A stretch of 64,000 bases of DNA from Gemmatimonadaceae bacterium (GTDB taxonomy: Bacteria > Gemmatimonadota > Gemmatimonadetes > Gemmatimonadales > Gemmatimonadaceae), in contig WYBP01000008.1 of assembly GCA_011525845.1 (NCBI GenBank), forward strand, positions 124,001 to 188,000. The letters run 5' to 3'. The translations under genes and the position numbers were made by a program. Under the pieces are notes generated by a model. It was given only the letters and a program-made list of their open reading frames with translations, did not search any database and was not told the origin of the DNA. Of this stretch, positions 54,354 to 64,000 are shown piece after piece; positions within the stretch are counted from its first letter, which is position 1, and each line of letters opens with the position of its first letter.

Positions 54354-54924
54354 CGGCGCCGTCCTCGAAGTCGAGCGGCGACGGGATCGGGGTGCACCCG
54401 TAGTACCGCCCAGGAGTGATGTCCACCTTGAGCACCTCGCGCTGGACGCGCTCGCTGGTGAGGTAGCCGTGGAGCACATGCGAGCGGAGGCGCCGGTACC
54501 CGCGCCGTGCCGGATGCGTGGGATCCGAGGCCTCCGCGAGCCAGGCCAGCTCGGCGGAGCGCTCGAACCCGCTCAGGGCGGGCCAGGGGCGGTTGAGACG
54601 CTCGATGACGTGCATCTCCATCGCCGCGAGTCCCGCGCGGAACTCCGTCCGCTCCTCGTCGGTCATCCACTCGCCCACGATCACCTCCACGAACGCGGGC
54701 ACCCCGACGTCGAGGGCGCCGGGCGTCGCGCTGCGCGGGAGGATCCCGTCCGCGACCGCGGCCACGAGCGCGCGTTCGTCCGCCCGGAAGAGCGCGGGAG
54801 GCGTCGCGAGGGCGCGCCGATGGGCGGCGGCGCTGGTCACGGCGTCCGGCAGTCCTGCGCGGGCGACCGCGGGGAGGGCGGCGACCCCCAGCAACTGCAG
54901 CGCCGCACGGCGGGTGAGGGTCAT
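54346..54924 (-). CDS. gluconate 2-dehydrogenase subunit 3 family protein (Tat leader)
   Basis: The 192-residue small subunit has a Tat signal (TLTRRAALQLLGVAALPAVARAG), then helical sequence of the subunit-3 family (FRADERALVAAVADGILPRSATPGALDVGVPAFVEVIV, WPALSGFERSAELAWLAEAS). In the known three-part gluconate and FAD-glucose dehydrogenases this subunit brings the catalytic subunit through the Tat pathway. It overlaps the GMC gene start by 8 nt. A cytochrome c subunit is not present next to it. Confidence 0.9.
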   Translation of the reverse strand: MTLTRRAALQLLGVAALPAVARAGLPDAVTSAAAHRRALATPPALFRADERALVAAVADGILPRSATPGALDVGVPAFVEVIVGEWMTDEERTEFRAGLAAMEMHVIERLNRPWPALSGFERSAELAWLAEASDPTHPARRGYRRLRSHVLHGYLTSERVQREVLKVDITPGRYYGCTPIPSPLDFEDGADG

Positions 54925-55046
54925 GGCCAACGATGCACCCGCCCGCGGGGCGCGGCAAGGCGACGCTCCCCGACCGTCGCGAAACCCTTTCACGACGGAT
55001 AGCGTCCAATGAGGAGTCGTCCTGCCTCCTTCCCCCACTGGACCCC

Positions 55047-57389
55047 ATGCGCGCCATCACGCTGCTCGCCTCGCTCCTGCTCTCCGATCCGCCGGTGCAC
55101 AACGGCCGCGCCGGCGAGATCACCGTCCGGCCCGTGCGCGCGAGCGCCGAGATCAAGGTCGACGGGGTGCTCGACGAGCCGATCTGGCGCGAGGCCTCGG
55201 TGCTGCGCGGCTTCTCCCAGTTCTCGCCACAGGACGGGATCCCCGCCGCGGACTCGACCATCGTGTTCGTCTGGTACTCGCCCACCGCGATCCACTTCGG
55301 CGTCCGGGCGTACGAGCCGCACGGCACCGTGCGCGCCACGCTCGCCGAGCGCGACCGGCTGGGCTCGGACGACCAGATCCAGTTCCTGATCGGCACCTTC
55401 AACGACGGACGGCAGGCGTCGATGTTCGCCGTCAACCCGTTCGGCGTGCAGGCGGACGGGAGCCTGGTGGAGCAGGGGAACCGCGGGGGCGCCGGGCTGC
55501 TCGGCGGCGGCAACTCCGCCCGCGAGTCGGCGGACCTCTCGCAGGACTACGTCTTCCAGTCCAAGGGGCGCCTCACCGACTTCGGCTACGAGGTGGAGGT
55601 CAGCATCCCGTTCAAGAGCCTGCGCTTCCAGGCCGCGCCGGAGCAGACGTGGGGGTTCAACGTCGTGCGCCGTGTGCAGCACTCGAACTACGAGGACAGC
55701 TGGACGCCGGCCCAGCGCGGGAATGCGTCCTTCCTCTCGCAGTCGGGCACGCTCGCGGGCCTCACCGACCTAAGGCGCGGGGTGGTGCTCGACATAACGC
55801 CCGAGCTGACCGACCGCGTGGAGGGCACGCCCGGCGCGACGGCGTGGGACTATGAGGCGGGCCGCCCGCAGCTGGGGGCGACGGTGCGGTGGGGGATCAC
55901 GAACAACCTGACGTTGAACGGGACGGTCAACCCGGACTTCTCGCAGGTGGAGGCGGACGCCGGCCAGTTCTCGTTCGACCCGCGCCGTGCGCTCTTCATC
56001 ACGGAACGCCGTCCCTTCTTCATCGACGGCATCGAGCAGTTCCAGACGCCGAACGGCCTCGTCTACACGCGCCGGATCGTGCAGCCGGATGCCGCAGCGA
56101 AGGTCTCCGGCAAGATGGGCGCGATGAACGTCGCCCTGATGGCGGCGCTCGACGACCAGGCCACCTCCCGCACGGGATCGGACCGGCCCCTCTTCAACAT
56201 CCTCAGGCTCTCACGCGACCTCGGTGCGCGGTCGCGCCTCGGGATGACCTACACCGACAAGGTCGACGGTGCGTCGTCCAACCGCGTGCTCAGCGTGGAC
56301 GGGCGGGGCGTGGCGGGGCGTCTCTATTCGGGGTCGTTCCAGCTCGCGGGTGCACGCACCGCCTCGGGCGGCAGCGTGGTCACCGCGCCGCTCTTCGAGC
56401 TGCGGGGCGCACGCGACGGGCGCGCCGTGGGCGTGCGCGCGCTCATCCGCGGGATCGATCCCGATTTCACGACCGAGAGCGGCTTCCTCTCCCGCTCAGG
56501 CGAGGTGCAGATGAACCTGCAGCCGCGCCACACCTGGTTCGGCGCGCCGGGCGCGCGCGTGGAGAGCTTCACCGCCGGCGTGATGGGCGACGGCATCTGG
56601 AACTACGAGAACTTCTTCCGCCGCGGGGATGCCCGGGACAAGAAGCTCCACTTCAATGCCGACGCGAGCCTGCGCGGCGGCTGGAGCGTCGGCGCCTCGG
56701 TGCTCTATGAGACCTTCGGCTACGACCCCGAATTCTACGGTCCGCGCCTGCGCGTGGAGGCGCCGAACGGCGTGGGCGGGCTCGACACGCTGGCCTTCGT
56801 GGGCACGCCCCGGCTGCCGAACCGGGACTGGGTGGTGCGCGTCGGGTCCCCGCGCTTCAAGTACTTCCAGCTGAGCTCGTTCCTGATCTGGGGGATCGAC
56901 GAGAACTTCTACGAGTGGGCCTCGGCGGACATCCTGTACGCGTCGGTCACGCTGAACGTCCGTCCGTCGGAACGGCTGCGCATCGACGGGACCTACCAGA
57001 TCCAGGAGTTCGTGCGGCGCACGGACGGCTCGCTGGTGGGCATCCTGCGGAACCCAAGGCTCAAGGTCGAGTACCAGGTCTCGCGCCCGATCTTCGTGCG
57101 CGCGATCGGCGAGTACTTCGCCGAGAGCGTGGACGCCCTGCGGGACGACTCGCGCACGGGGTACCCGCTGCTCCAGCGGAACAGTGCCGGGGTGTTCGAG
57201 CGCACGACGGCGACGACGCGCAACAGCGTGCGCAGCGACCTCCTCTTCGCCTACACGCCGACGCCCGGCACCGTGTTCTACCTCGGCTACGGCGCCCGGC
57301 TCTCGGAGCCGACCTCCTTCCGGTTCGAGCGCCTCACGCGCACGCGGGACGCCTTCTTCCTGAAGGCGTCGTACCTCTTCCGCAACTAG
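55047..57389 (+). CDS. DUF5916 outer-membrane protein with CBM9-like N-terminal domain
   Basis: The ~780-residue product has a short signal region (AITLLASLLLSDPPVHNG), a CBM9-like beta-sandwich (about 25-220: IKVDGVLDEPIWREASVLRGF, VWYSPTAIHFGVRAYEP, FLIGTFNDGRQASMFAVNPFG, YEVEVSIPFKSLRF), and then a beta-barrel type region typical of DUF5916 (NLTLNGTVNPDFSQVEADAGQ, RRPFFIDGIEQFQTPNGLVYTRRI), ending in an aromatic-rich strand (FFLKASYLFRN). Proteins of this family occur in tens of copies in some Gemmatimonadota and Bacteroidota and are thought to sit in the outer membrane. Ligand unknown. ATG 55047 is favoured over upstream codons because it directly precedes the signal. Confidence 0.85.
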   Translation: MRAITLLASLLLSDPPVHNGRAGEITVRPVRASAEIKVDGVLDEPIWREASVLRGFSQFSPQDGIPAADSTIVFVWYSPTAIHFGVRAYEPHGTVRATLAERDRLGSDDQIQFLIGTFNDGRQASMFAVNPFGVQADGSLVEQGNRGGAGLLGGGNSARESADLSQDYVFQSKGRLTDFGYEVEVSIPFKSLRFQAAPEQTWGFNVVRRVQHSNYEDSWTPAQRGNASFLSQSGTLAGLTDLRRGVVLDITPELTDRVEGTPGATAWDYEAGRPQLGATVRWGITNNLTLNGTVNPDFSQVEADAGQFSFDPRRALFITERRPFFIDGIEQFQTPNGLVYTRRIVQPDAAAKVSGKMGAMNVALMAALDDQATSRTGSDRPLFNILRLSRDLGARSRLGMTYTDKVDGASSNRVLSVDGRGVAGRLYSGSFQLAGARTASGGSVVTAPLFELRGARDGRAVGVRALIRGIDPDFTTESGFLSRSGEVQMNLQPRHTWFGAPGARVESFTAGVMGDGIWNYENFFRRGDARDKKLHFNADASLRGGWSVGASVLYETFGYDPEFYGPRLRVEAPNGVGGLDTLAFVGTPRLPNRDWVVRVGSPRFKYFQLSSFLIWGIDENFYEWASADILYASVTLNVRPSERLRIDGTYQIQEFVRRTDGSLVGILRNPRLKVEYQVSRPIFVRAIGEYFAESVDALRDDSRTGYPLLQRNSAGVFERTTATTRNSVRSDLLFAYTPTPGTVFYLGYGARLSEPTSFRFERLTRTRDAFFLKASYLFRN

Positions 57390-57410
57390 CGCCGCGGCGG
57401 TCGCCGCGGC

Positions 57411-57448
57411 GCCAGTTGCGGCGCCAGTGGCGCCGCCAGTTGCGGCGC
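57411..57448. repeat. direct repeat between convergent genes
   Basis: GCCAGTTGCGGCGC occurs twice (57411-57424 and 57435-57448) at a 24-bp period, with a related middle unit (GCCAGTGGCGCC) between them and a self-complementary GC-rich stretch (CGCCGCGGCG, twice) just before. It sits between the stops of the DUF5916 and ATPase genes and may help end transcription from both sides. Confidence 0.6.
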
Positions 57449-57459
57449 ACGGCCACGGC

Positions 57460-59685
<2,226 letters not shown>

Positions 59686-59754
59686 GGGATCGATGGTGGA
59701 GGATTCCCCCGGAGTATCGACCCATCGCGGTCCGGCTTTAGGCCCTCGTCCTGG

Positions 59755-61545
59755 TCAGGGCAGGGAGCGGAGTGCCTGGTCCGTCGCCTCGCGCAGCGAC
59801 TGCCGGGCACCGGCGATCGCGCGCTGTACCTCGCCCGAGGTCCCGCCGATCTCCAGTCCGGCGTAGCTCCCGAGGGCCTCGTCGTACCAGGAGCGCCAGG
59901 TCTCGAGGATGTCGCGCTCGAGGGCCCGGTCGCCGCCCGCGCGGAGGGCCGCCGCCGAGAGCCGGCGCTCCGTCTCGATGCGCGCGAGGGCGGCCCGTTC
60001 GAGTTCGCCTACCAGGGCCAGCGCGGTCGGGGTCGTGGCCGTGGTCAACAGCAGCGCCGAGGCGAGGGCGGTGATCCCCACGTTCCGCAGCTCGGCGGGC
60101 GAGACCTTGTCGATCCGGTCCCCGTCGGTGTGATAGAACTGGTCCGTGAAGTGCCAGAAGAGGAGGCCCGGCTTCTTCGCACGGAGGAAGGGCGTGTGGT
60201 CGCTGCCGCCCTCGAACGGATTCGTGCGCACCACCCAGCCGTTCGTGGCCGCCTGCTCGAGCGCGCGGTGGAGCACGAAGTCGTTGAAGTAGTGCGGGGT
60301 CATCTCGGCCTTGGTGAGCGGACGGCCGCCCCACTCCGAGTGCTTCTCCTCCCCCCGCGTCCAGATCGCGGAGGGGTCGGGCATCTTCTCGATCAGGAAG
60401 GTCCCGCCGGTCTTCTCCGTGTCCTCGCCGACCATGTCGAGCGAGAGTCCCCACTGCACCCCCGCGGCCCGGACGGTGTCCTGCGTCAGGTAGCGCTCCG
60501 TGGACCTGATCTCGAGCCCCCAGAGGAAGGTGAGCGTGCGGTCGGGGGAGACGGCACCGTCGCGCACGAGCGCGGCGGCCACGCGCGCCATCTCCACCTG
60601 CGCGCCGACTCCCGACGCATTGTCGTTCGCGCCGGGTTCCTGCACGTGCGCGCTGAACACGAAGCGCTCCTCGGGGGATCGCGCCCCGCGCACCTCGGCG
60701 ATCACCGCCCGCTCCACCGCCGGCGACGTCCAGCGCACGTCCGCGCGCACCTGGACGCGGACCGGAGCTCCCCCGCGCGCCGTCGCTCCCGCGAGCGCCC
60801 GGCGCAGCCGCTCGCGCGCCGCGAAGGAGAGGGCGATGCCCCAGGCGCGCGCACTCGTGTCGCGCGCGACGCCACCGAACTGGATGGACGTGCGGTTCCG
60901 TTCGGGCTGGAGGTACGCCGGCAACGCGTAGCCGAGCACGCCCACCGCGCCGCGCCGGACCACCGCCTCGGTGAAGAGGCGGGAGACGCCCACGTCCGCC
61001 ATCACGACCTTGCCGCGCACGTTCGCGGCATCGAGCTCGGCTGCCGTGCCGCCTCCCGCATCGACCAGTTCGGCGGTGATGCCGCCGGCCGGCGTGCCGA
61101 ACGAGTTCGTCGCCAGCATGTTGCGGTTGGTGGCGAAGTCGAGCACCGGTGAGTCCTCGCCGACGATCGAGAGGGTCGCGGAGAGCGGCTCCCAGGCGGG
61201 GGCTGCCATGGGGTAGCGCTCGACGCGATAGGTCAGGCGCGCGCCGGCCGCCGCACGGGACTCGGGGACGTATCCCGCGGCCTCGAGGCGCGCCGCGATG
61301 TGGTCGATGGAGGCGTCGAAGCCGCGGTTCCCCGGCCAGCGGACGAACTGGTCGAGGAACGCCACCGTCGCGAAGGCGCTGTCACCCGCGTAGCGCTCGG
61401 CGACCATCGCGCGGAGGCGTTCGCCGGGTGAGGGCGCCGCGCCTCGCGTCGGCGTCTGCGCATGGAGCAGCATGGGGACGGTGGCGAGGGCGGCCAGCGA
61501 CCAGGGGAGGATGGAGCGTCGGGCGATCGGGGGCGTGAGGCGCAT
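59755..61545 (-). CDS. secreted M28-family metallopeptidase with PA domain
   Basis: The 596-residue product has a signal peptide (SILPWSLAALATVPMLLHAQ), a PA-like insert (about 130-270, with LDAANVRGKVVMADVGVSR), and the M28 zinc site: H300 (SAHVQEPGANDNASG), D307, E345 (WGLEIRSTE), D370 (SLDMVGED) and H450 (GGSDHTPF). In standard M28 aminopeptidases the base before E345 is a catalytic Glu (EE pair); here it is L344. Related proteins in this superfamily have a single Glu there, so the protein may act through another residue or be weakly active. It likely trims peptides in the periplasm or outside. Confidence 0.85.
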   Translation of the reverse strand: MRLTPPIARRSILPWSLAALATVPMLLHAQTPTRGAAPSPGERLRAMVAERYAGDSAFATVAFLDQFVRWPGNRGFDASIDHIAARLEAAGYVPESRAAAGARLTYRVERYPMAAPAWEPLSATLSIVGEDSPVLDFATNRNMLATNSFGTPAGGITAELVDAGGGTAAELDAANVRGKVVMADVGVSRLFTEAVVRRGAVGVLGYALPAYLQPERNRTSIQFGGVARDTSARAWGIALSFAARERLRRALAGATARGGAPVRVQVRADVRWTSPAVERAVIAEVRGARSPEERFVFSAHVQEPGANDNASGVGAQVEMARVAAALVRDGAVSPDRTLTFLWGLEIRSTERYLTQDTVRAAGVQWGLSLDMVGEDTEKTGGTFLIEKMPDPSAIWTRGEEKHSEWGGRPLTKAEMTPHYFNDFVLHRALEQAATNGWVVRTNPFEGGSDHTPFLRAKKPGLLFWHFTDQFYHTDGDRIDKVSPAELRNVGITALASALLLTTATTPTALALVGELERAALARIETERRLSAAALRAGGDRALERDILETWRSWYDEALGSYAGLEIGGTSGEVQRAIAGARQSLREATDQALRSLP

Positions 61546-61617
61546 GTCTCGAAGGTAGCGGGGCGCGTGCGACTCGGCACTGGCGTCATCGGGGTCGTTC
61601 CGCTATCCCTTCAGGGA

Positions 61618-61704
61618 CAGCCGCCAGGGGTACTCCGCGAGTGCGGGGTTGAGAAAGTCTCTTGGAACCTGACCCGGTCAACACCGGCGTAGGGAGTGCG
61701 GCGA
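61618..61704 (+). promoter_or_regulatory. TPP riboswitch (THI element)
   Basis: The conserved aptamer elements are in order: P1 stem GCCGC (61620-61624) with GCGGC (61698-61702), CAGGGGTACTC, GGGTTGAGA (the TGAGA loop), GGAACCTGACC, the stem CCGG-TCAAC-ACCGG, and CGTAGGGAG. These match the thiamin pyrophosphate aptamer along its whole length. It lies about 135 nt upstream of the TonB receptor start on the same strand, so TPP binding should shut that gene down. Confidence 0.95.
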
Positions 61705-61723
61705 GTGTCGTGCGCGCCGCCAT

Positions 61724-61759
61724 GGGCCACGCCACCCGCTCGCCGGGTGCGCGTGGCCC
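61724..61759 (+). promoter_or_regulatory. long hairpin in the riboswitch expression platform
   Basis: GGGCCACGC (61724-61732) pairs with GCGTGGCCC (61751-61759), and inside it ACCCG with CGGGT around a 5-nt loop. This very stable stem lies 20 nt after the aptamer. It is not followed by a T-run, and the ribosome-binding site is about 65 nt further on, so it could be a Rho-dependent or structural terminator rather than a simple start-site mask. Confidence 0.6.
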
Positions 61760-61838
61760 TCGTCGTTCGCGACGTCGGGGCGCGCGTCGCCAGCGAGGTA
61801 CCGTCACTCCGGACTCCTTCTGCTTCGAGGTATCCGGC

Positions 61839-63905
61839 ATGCGCATCACCACGGTTCGTTCATCACTCGTCGCGCTCGGTCTCGTGACGATCATTTCCCT
61901 CCCGTCCCTCGCTCGCGCGCAAGGCGCGCCGCCCGCTCGGGATACGGCCGCCACCCCGCGCCGCGACACGCTCGACGCCGTGGTGGTGCGTGCCACGCGC
62001 GCCGGCGGGGCGCCGCCCACCTCCCAGGCCACGCTCGATCGCGCGACGATCGAGCGCCGCTACATGGGCCAGGATGCCCCGCTCGCGCTGCAGGGCATGA
62101 CCGGCGTCACCACGTCGTCCGACGCCGGGAGCTTCTCCGGATACAGCAGCCTCCGCCTGCGCGGGCTCGACCAGACACGGCTCTCGATCTCCCTCGACGG
62201 CGTGCCGCTCAACGACCCGGAGGACCAGGTCCTCTACTTCTCGAACGTCCCCGACTTCATGAACTCGATGCAGTCGGTGCGGCTGCAGCGCGGCGTCGGT
62301 GCGAGCGCGTTCGGGACGGCCTCGTATGCGGGATCGCTCAACTTCGAGTCCATCGCGATCGCGACCACGCCGCGGTTCGCCGAGGCGCAGCTCACGGGCG
62401 GCTCCTGGGGCACCGGGCGCGCAAGCATCGAGGGGGCGACCGGGCTGCAGGGCGCGTGGGCCGGTTACGCGCGCGTCTCGGCGCAGGAGACCGATGGCTA
62501 CCGCGAGCACTCGGGGAACCGTGCGCGCTCGGCGTTCGCCAGTCTCGGATGGTTCGGCGCGCGGGACGCCGTGAAGTTCACCGGCTTCGCCGGACGTTCC
62601 CGCACGCAGCTCGCATACTATGCGCCGAGCGAGGCCGACCTCGCGGCGAATCCGCGGGTGAACGTGATGTCCCCGCTCGAGCGGGACGACTTCCACCAGG
62701 AGATGGCGAGCCTGCAGCACACGCGCGCCATCGGCGCGGCGGCGACGCTCACCACCACGCTCTACCGGAACAGCGCGGCCGGCGCGTACGACGTGCTCGT
62801 CGGCCCCGACCTCTGGAACTTCAACCTCGCGCACGTCTGGTACGGCGCGCTGAGCACCTTCACCTGGTCGCGGCCGGGGCTCGCCGTGGCCGCCGGGGCG
62901 CACCTGAGCGACTACGCGCGCGATCACTTCCTCTTCGTCCGTCCCGACCTTGCCACGCGGGCCTACGACAACACCGGGCACAAGCAGGAGCAGAGTGCCT
63001 TCGGCAAGGTGACGCTGACGCGCGGCACGGTGGACTGGCATGCCGACGTCCAGCTCCGGCGCGCGGCCTTCCGCTACGTGCCGACGCCGGGGTCCTCGTT
63101 CGGCGAGCCGAGCGTCGACTGGACCTTCCTCGATCCCAAGGTCGGCGTGACGTGGCGCGCGCGGCCGGGGATCGCGCTCTTCGCCTCGCTCGGCCGGAGC
63201 GCGCGCGAACCGGCGCGCACCGACCTCTTCGCCGGCGCGGACGACGTGGACGATGCCACCGCGCCCGACGTGCTCCCGCTCGACCGGGTGCGCCCCGAGC
63301 GCGTCACCGACCTCGAGGTGGGTGCCCGCCTCACGTCGGCGCGGGCCACGGTGAGCGCCAACGCCTTCGTGATGCGCTTCCATGACGAGATCGCGCCGAT
63401 CGGGGCCATCGCGGTGACCGGGAGTCCGCTGCGCCAGAACGTCGGGCGGAGTGAACGGGTGGGCCTGGAGCTGGAGGGCTCCTGGCAGCCGCTCGACCGG
63501 GTGCAGGTGCACGGCAACGCGACGTTCATGCGGGCCCGCATCGCCGAGTTCACGGACGAGACGACCGCGACGACCTACCGCGATGTGCCACCGCTCCTCT
63601 CGCCGGCGGTGATCGCCAACGCCGAGGCGGTCTGGACCGCGCGCCTCGGGACCTTCACCGTCGCGCTGCGACACGTCGGCCGGTCACACCTCGCGAACGA
63701 CGGCAACGCCGCGCTCGTGACCCCCGCTTTCACGGTGGGAGATCTCAGCGCCGCGCTCCCCGTCGGACGTCACGCCCTTCGCGTGCAGCTGCAGAACGTG
63801 ACCGACGCACGCGCCTATACGAGCGGGTACACGGACGGTGCGACCCGCTACCTCTTCCCGCTCGCCGGACGGACGGTCCTCGCCACGGTCGTGCTCCGGT
63901 TCTAG
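61839..63905 (+). CDS. TonB-dependent receptor under TPP riboswitch control (probable thiamin transporter)
   Basis: ATG 61839 (GAGG 8 nt upstream) gives 688 residues with a signal peptide (SLVALGLVTIISLPSLARAQ). It has a plug domain (DAVVVRATRAG, YMGQDAPLALQGMTGVTTSSD, SLRLRGLDQTRLSISLDGVPLND, LQRGVGASAFGTASYAGSLNFES) without an N-terminal regulatory domain, and a barrel ending in TVLATVVLRF. The THI element upstream shows that TPP controls it, so the cargo is most likely thiamin, its phosphates or a thiamin precursor, brought into the periplasm with TonB energy. The plug/barrel assignment is firm; the substrate is inferred from regulation. The inner-membrane part is not adjacent. Confidence 0.9.
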   Translation: MRITTVRSSLVALGLVTIISLPSLARAQGAPPARDTAATPRRDTLDAVVVRATRAGGAPPTSQATLDRATIERRYMGQDAPLALQGMTGVTTSSDAGSFSGYSSLRLRGLDQTRLSISLDGVPLNDPEDQVLYFSNVPDFMNSMQSVRLQRGVGASAFGTASYAGSLNFESIAIATTPRFAEAQLTGGSWGTGRASIEGATGLQGAWAGYARVSAQETDGYREHSGNRARSAFASLGWFGARDAVKFTGFAGRSRTQLAYYAPSEADLAANPRVNVMSPLERDDFHQEMASLQHTRAIGAAATLTTTLYRNSAAGAYDVLVGPDLWNFNLAHVWYGALSTFTWSRPGLAVAAGAHLSDYARDHFLFVRPDLATRAYDNTGHKQEQSAFGKVTLTRGTVDWHADVQLRRAAFRYVPTPGSSFGEPSVDWTFLDPKVGVTWRARPGIALFASLGRSAREPARTDLFAGADDVDDATAPDVLPLDRVRPERVTDLEVGARLTSARATVSANAFVMRFHDEIAPIGAIAVTGSPLRQNVGRSERVGLELEGSWQPLDRVQVHGNATFMRARIAEFTDETTATTYRDVPPLLSPAVIANAEAVWTARLGTFTVALRHVGRSHLANDGNAALVTPAFTVGDLSAALPVGRHALRVQLQNVTDARAYTSGYTDGATRYLFPLAGRTVLATVVLRF

Positions 63906-63914
63906 TTTCGGGGG

Positions 63915-64000
63915 ATGCCCAGCACCCCGCGTTCGCTCGCCGAGGAGTTGCAGCAGAGTCGTCCCTTCTCCTCGGTGTCGGAGGAGGCGGTCGTCGCGGT
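63915..64000 (+). CDS. start of an unidentified gene (possible MarR-type regulator), truncated
   Basis: An ATG at 63915 after a GGGGG ribosome site opens a frame to the right edge (PSTPRSLAEELQQSRPFSSVS and EEAVVA follow the Met). The first ~28 residues resemble the N-terminal helix of MarR-family regulators, but this is too little to be sure. It begins 9 nt after the TonB receptor stop, so it may be on the same TPP-controlled transcript. Confidence 0.4.
   Translation, partial: MPSTPRSLAEELQQSRPFSSVSEEAVVA

Noticed and set aside
57411-57448. Direct repeats that could suggest a CRISPR array.
   Set aside because: Only two exact copies of 14 nt with a 10-nt partly related spacer, no cas genes nearby; it is a small intergenic repeat.

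Overview
This 64 kb window is a chromosomal segment of a very GC-rich, diderm, aerobic heterotroph, most likely a member of the Gemmatimonadota. The call rests on several things together: high GC with frequent GTG starts and 4-nt gene overlaps; TonB-dependent receptors and heptose phosphatase (outer membrane); and large exported BNR/sortilin-type and DUF5916 proteins, GMC oxidoreductase/subunit-3 pairs and M20/M28 exopeptidases, a mix typical of Gemmatimonadota and Bacteroidota. No 16S gene is present, so the phylum is an inference. No transposase, integrase, prophage or CRISPR array was seen; the window looks like stable core and lifestyle genes.

Layout. 1-9.5 kb (+): an exported/envelope operon (5'-truncated coiled-coil DUF4175-like protein, TPR protein, secreted AsnB-like protein), then a JAMM-DinG helicase fusion, an FAH-family enzyme and a membrane-anchored unknown. 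9.5-11.7 kb (-): a LexA-like repressor that lacks its self-cleavage residues, coupled to gltX, and tRNA-Ser(GCT). 11.9-16.3 kb: a PLD-family lipoprotein, tRNA-Ser(TGA), and a FecA-like TonB receptor with a clear promoter and a candidate Fur box. 16.3-27.6 kb (-): one long housekeeping run in transcription order: BON/acidic-tract protein, valS, an Ig-like lipoprotein, selA, gmhB, purN, purH and a GT117/DUF2723 membrane protein.

27.8-44.6 kb (+): a small membrane protein and thrS, then a short-chain acyl-CoA block (thiolase, CPBP protease, 3-hydroxyacyl-CoA dehydrogenase, acyl-CoA dehydrogenase, leucine dehydrogenase), rpiB-glyA, a Minf_1886 protein, the NAD(P)HX repair enzyme, thiL, plsC, eno-ftsB, two CAT-anticodon tRNAs with their own promoters and terminators, and a PAS histidine kinase. 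44.6-57.4 kb: mostly secreted or membrane proteins in small divergent operons (M20 hydrolase, SnoaL-like lipoprotein plus acyltransferase, BNR-repeat protein, a Tat-exported GMC dehydrogenase module, a DUF5916 protein). 57.5-64 kb: a PilB/GspE ATPase fused to a degenerate receiver domain, an M28 peptidase, and a TPP riboswitch controlling a TonB-dependent receptor, which makes that receptor a probable thiamin transporter; a new gene starts at the right edge.

Themes: exported degradation of peptides and sugars, nutrient capture across the outer membrane under iron and thiamin control, and amino-acid/short-chain acyl-CoA catabolism. The most noteworthy items are the JAMM-DinG fusion, the cleavage-dead LexA, the THI-box TonB receptor, the ATPase-receiver fusion with Glu at the phosphorylation site, and the protein with an extreme acidic repeat.
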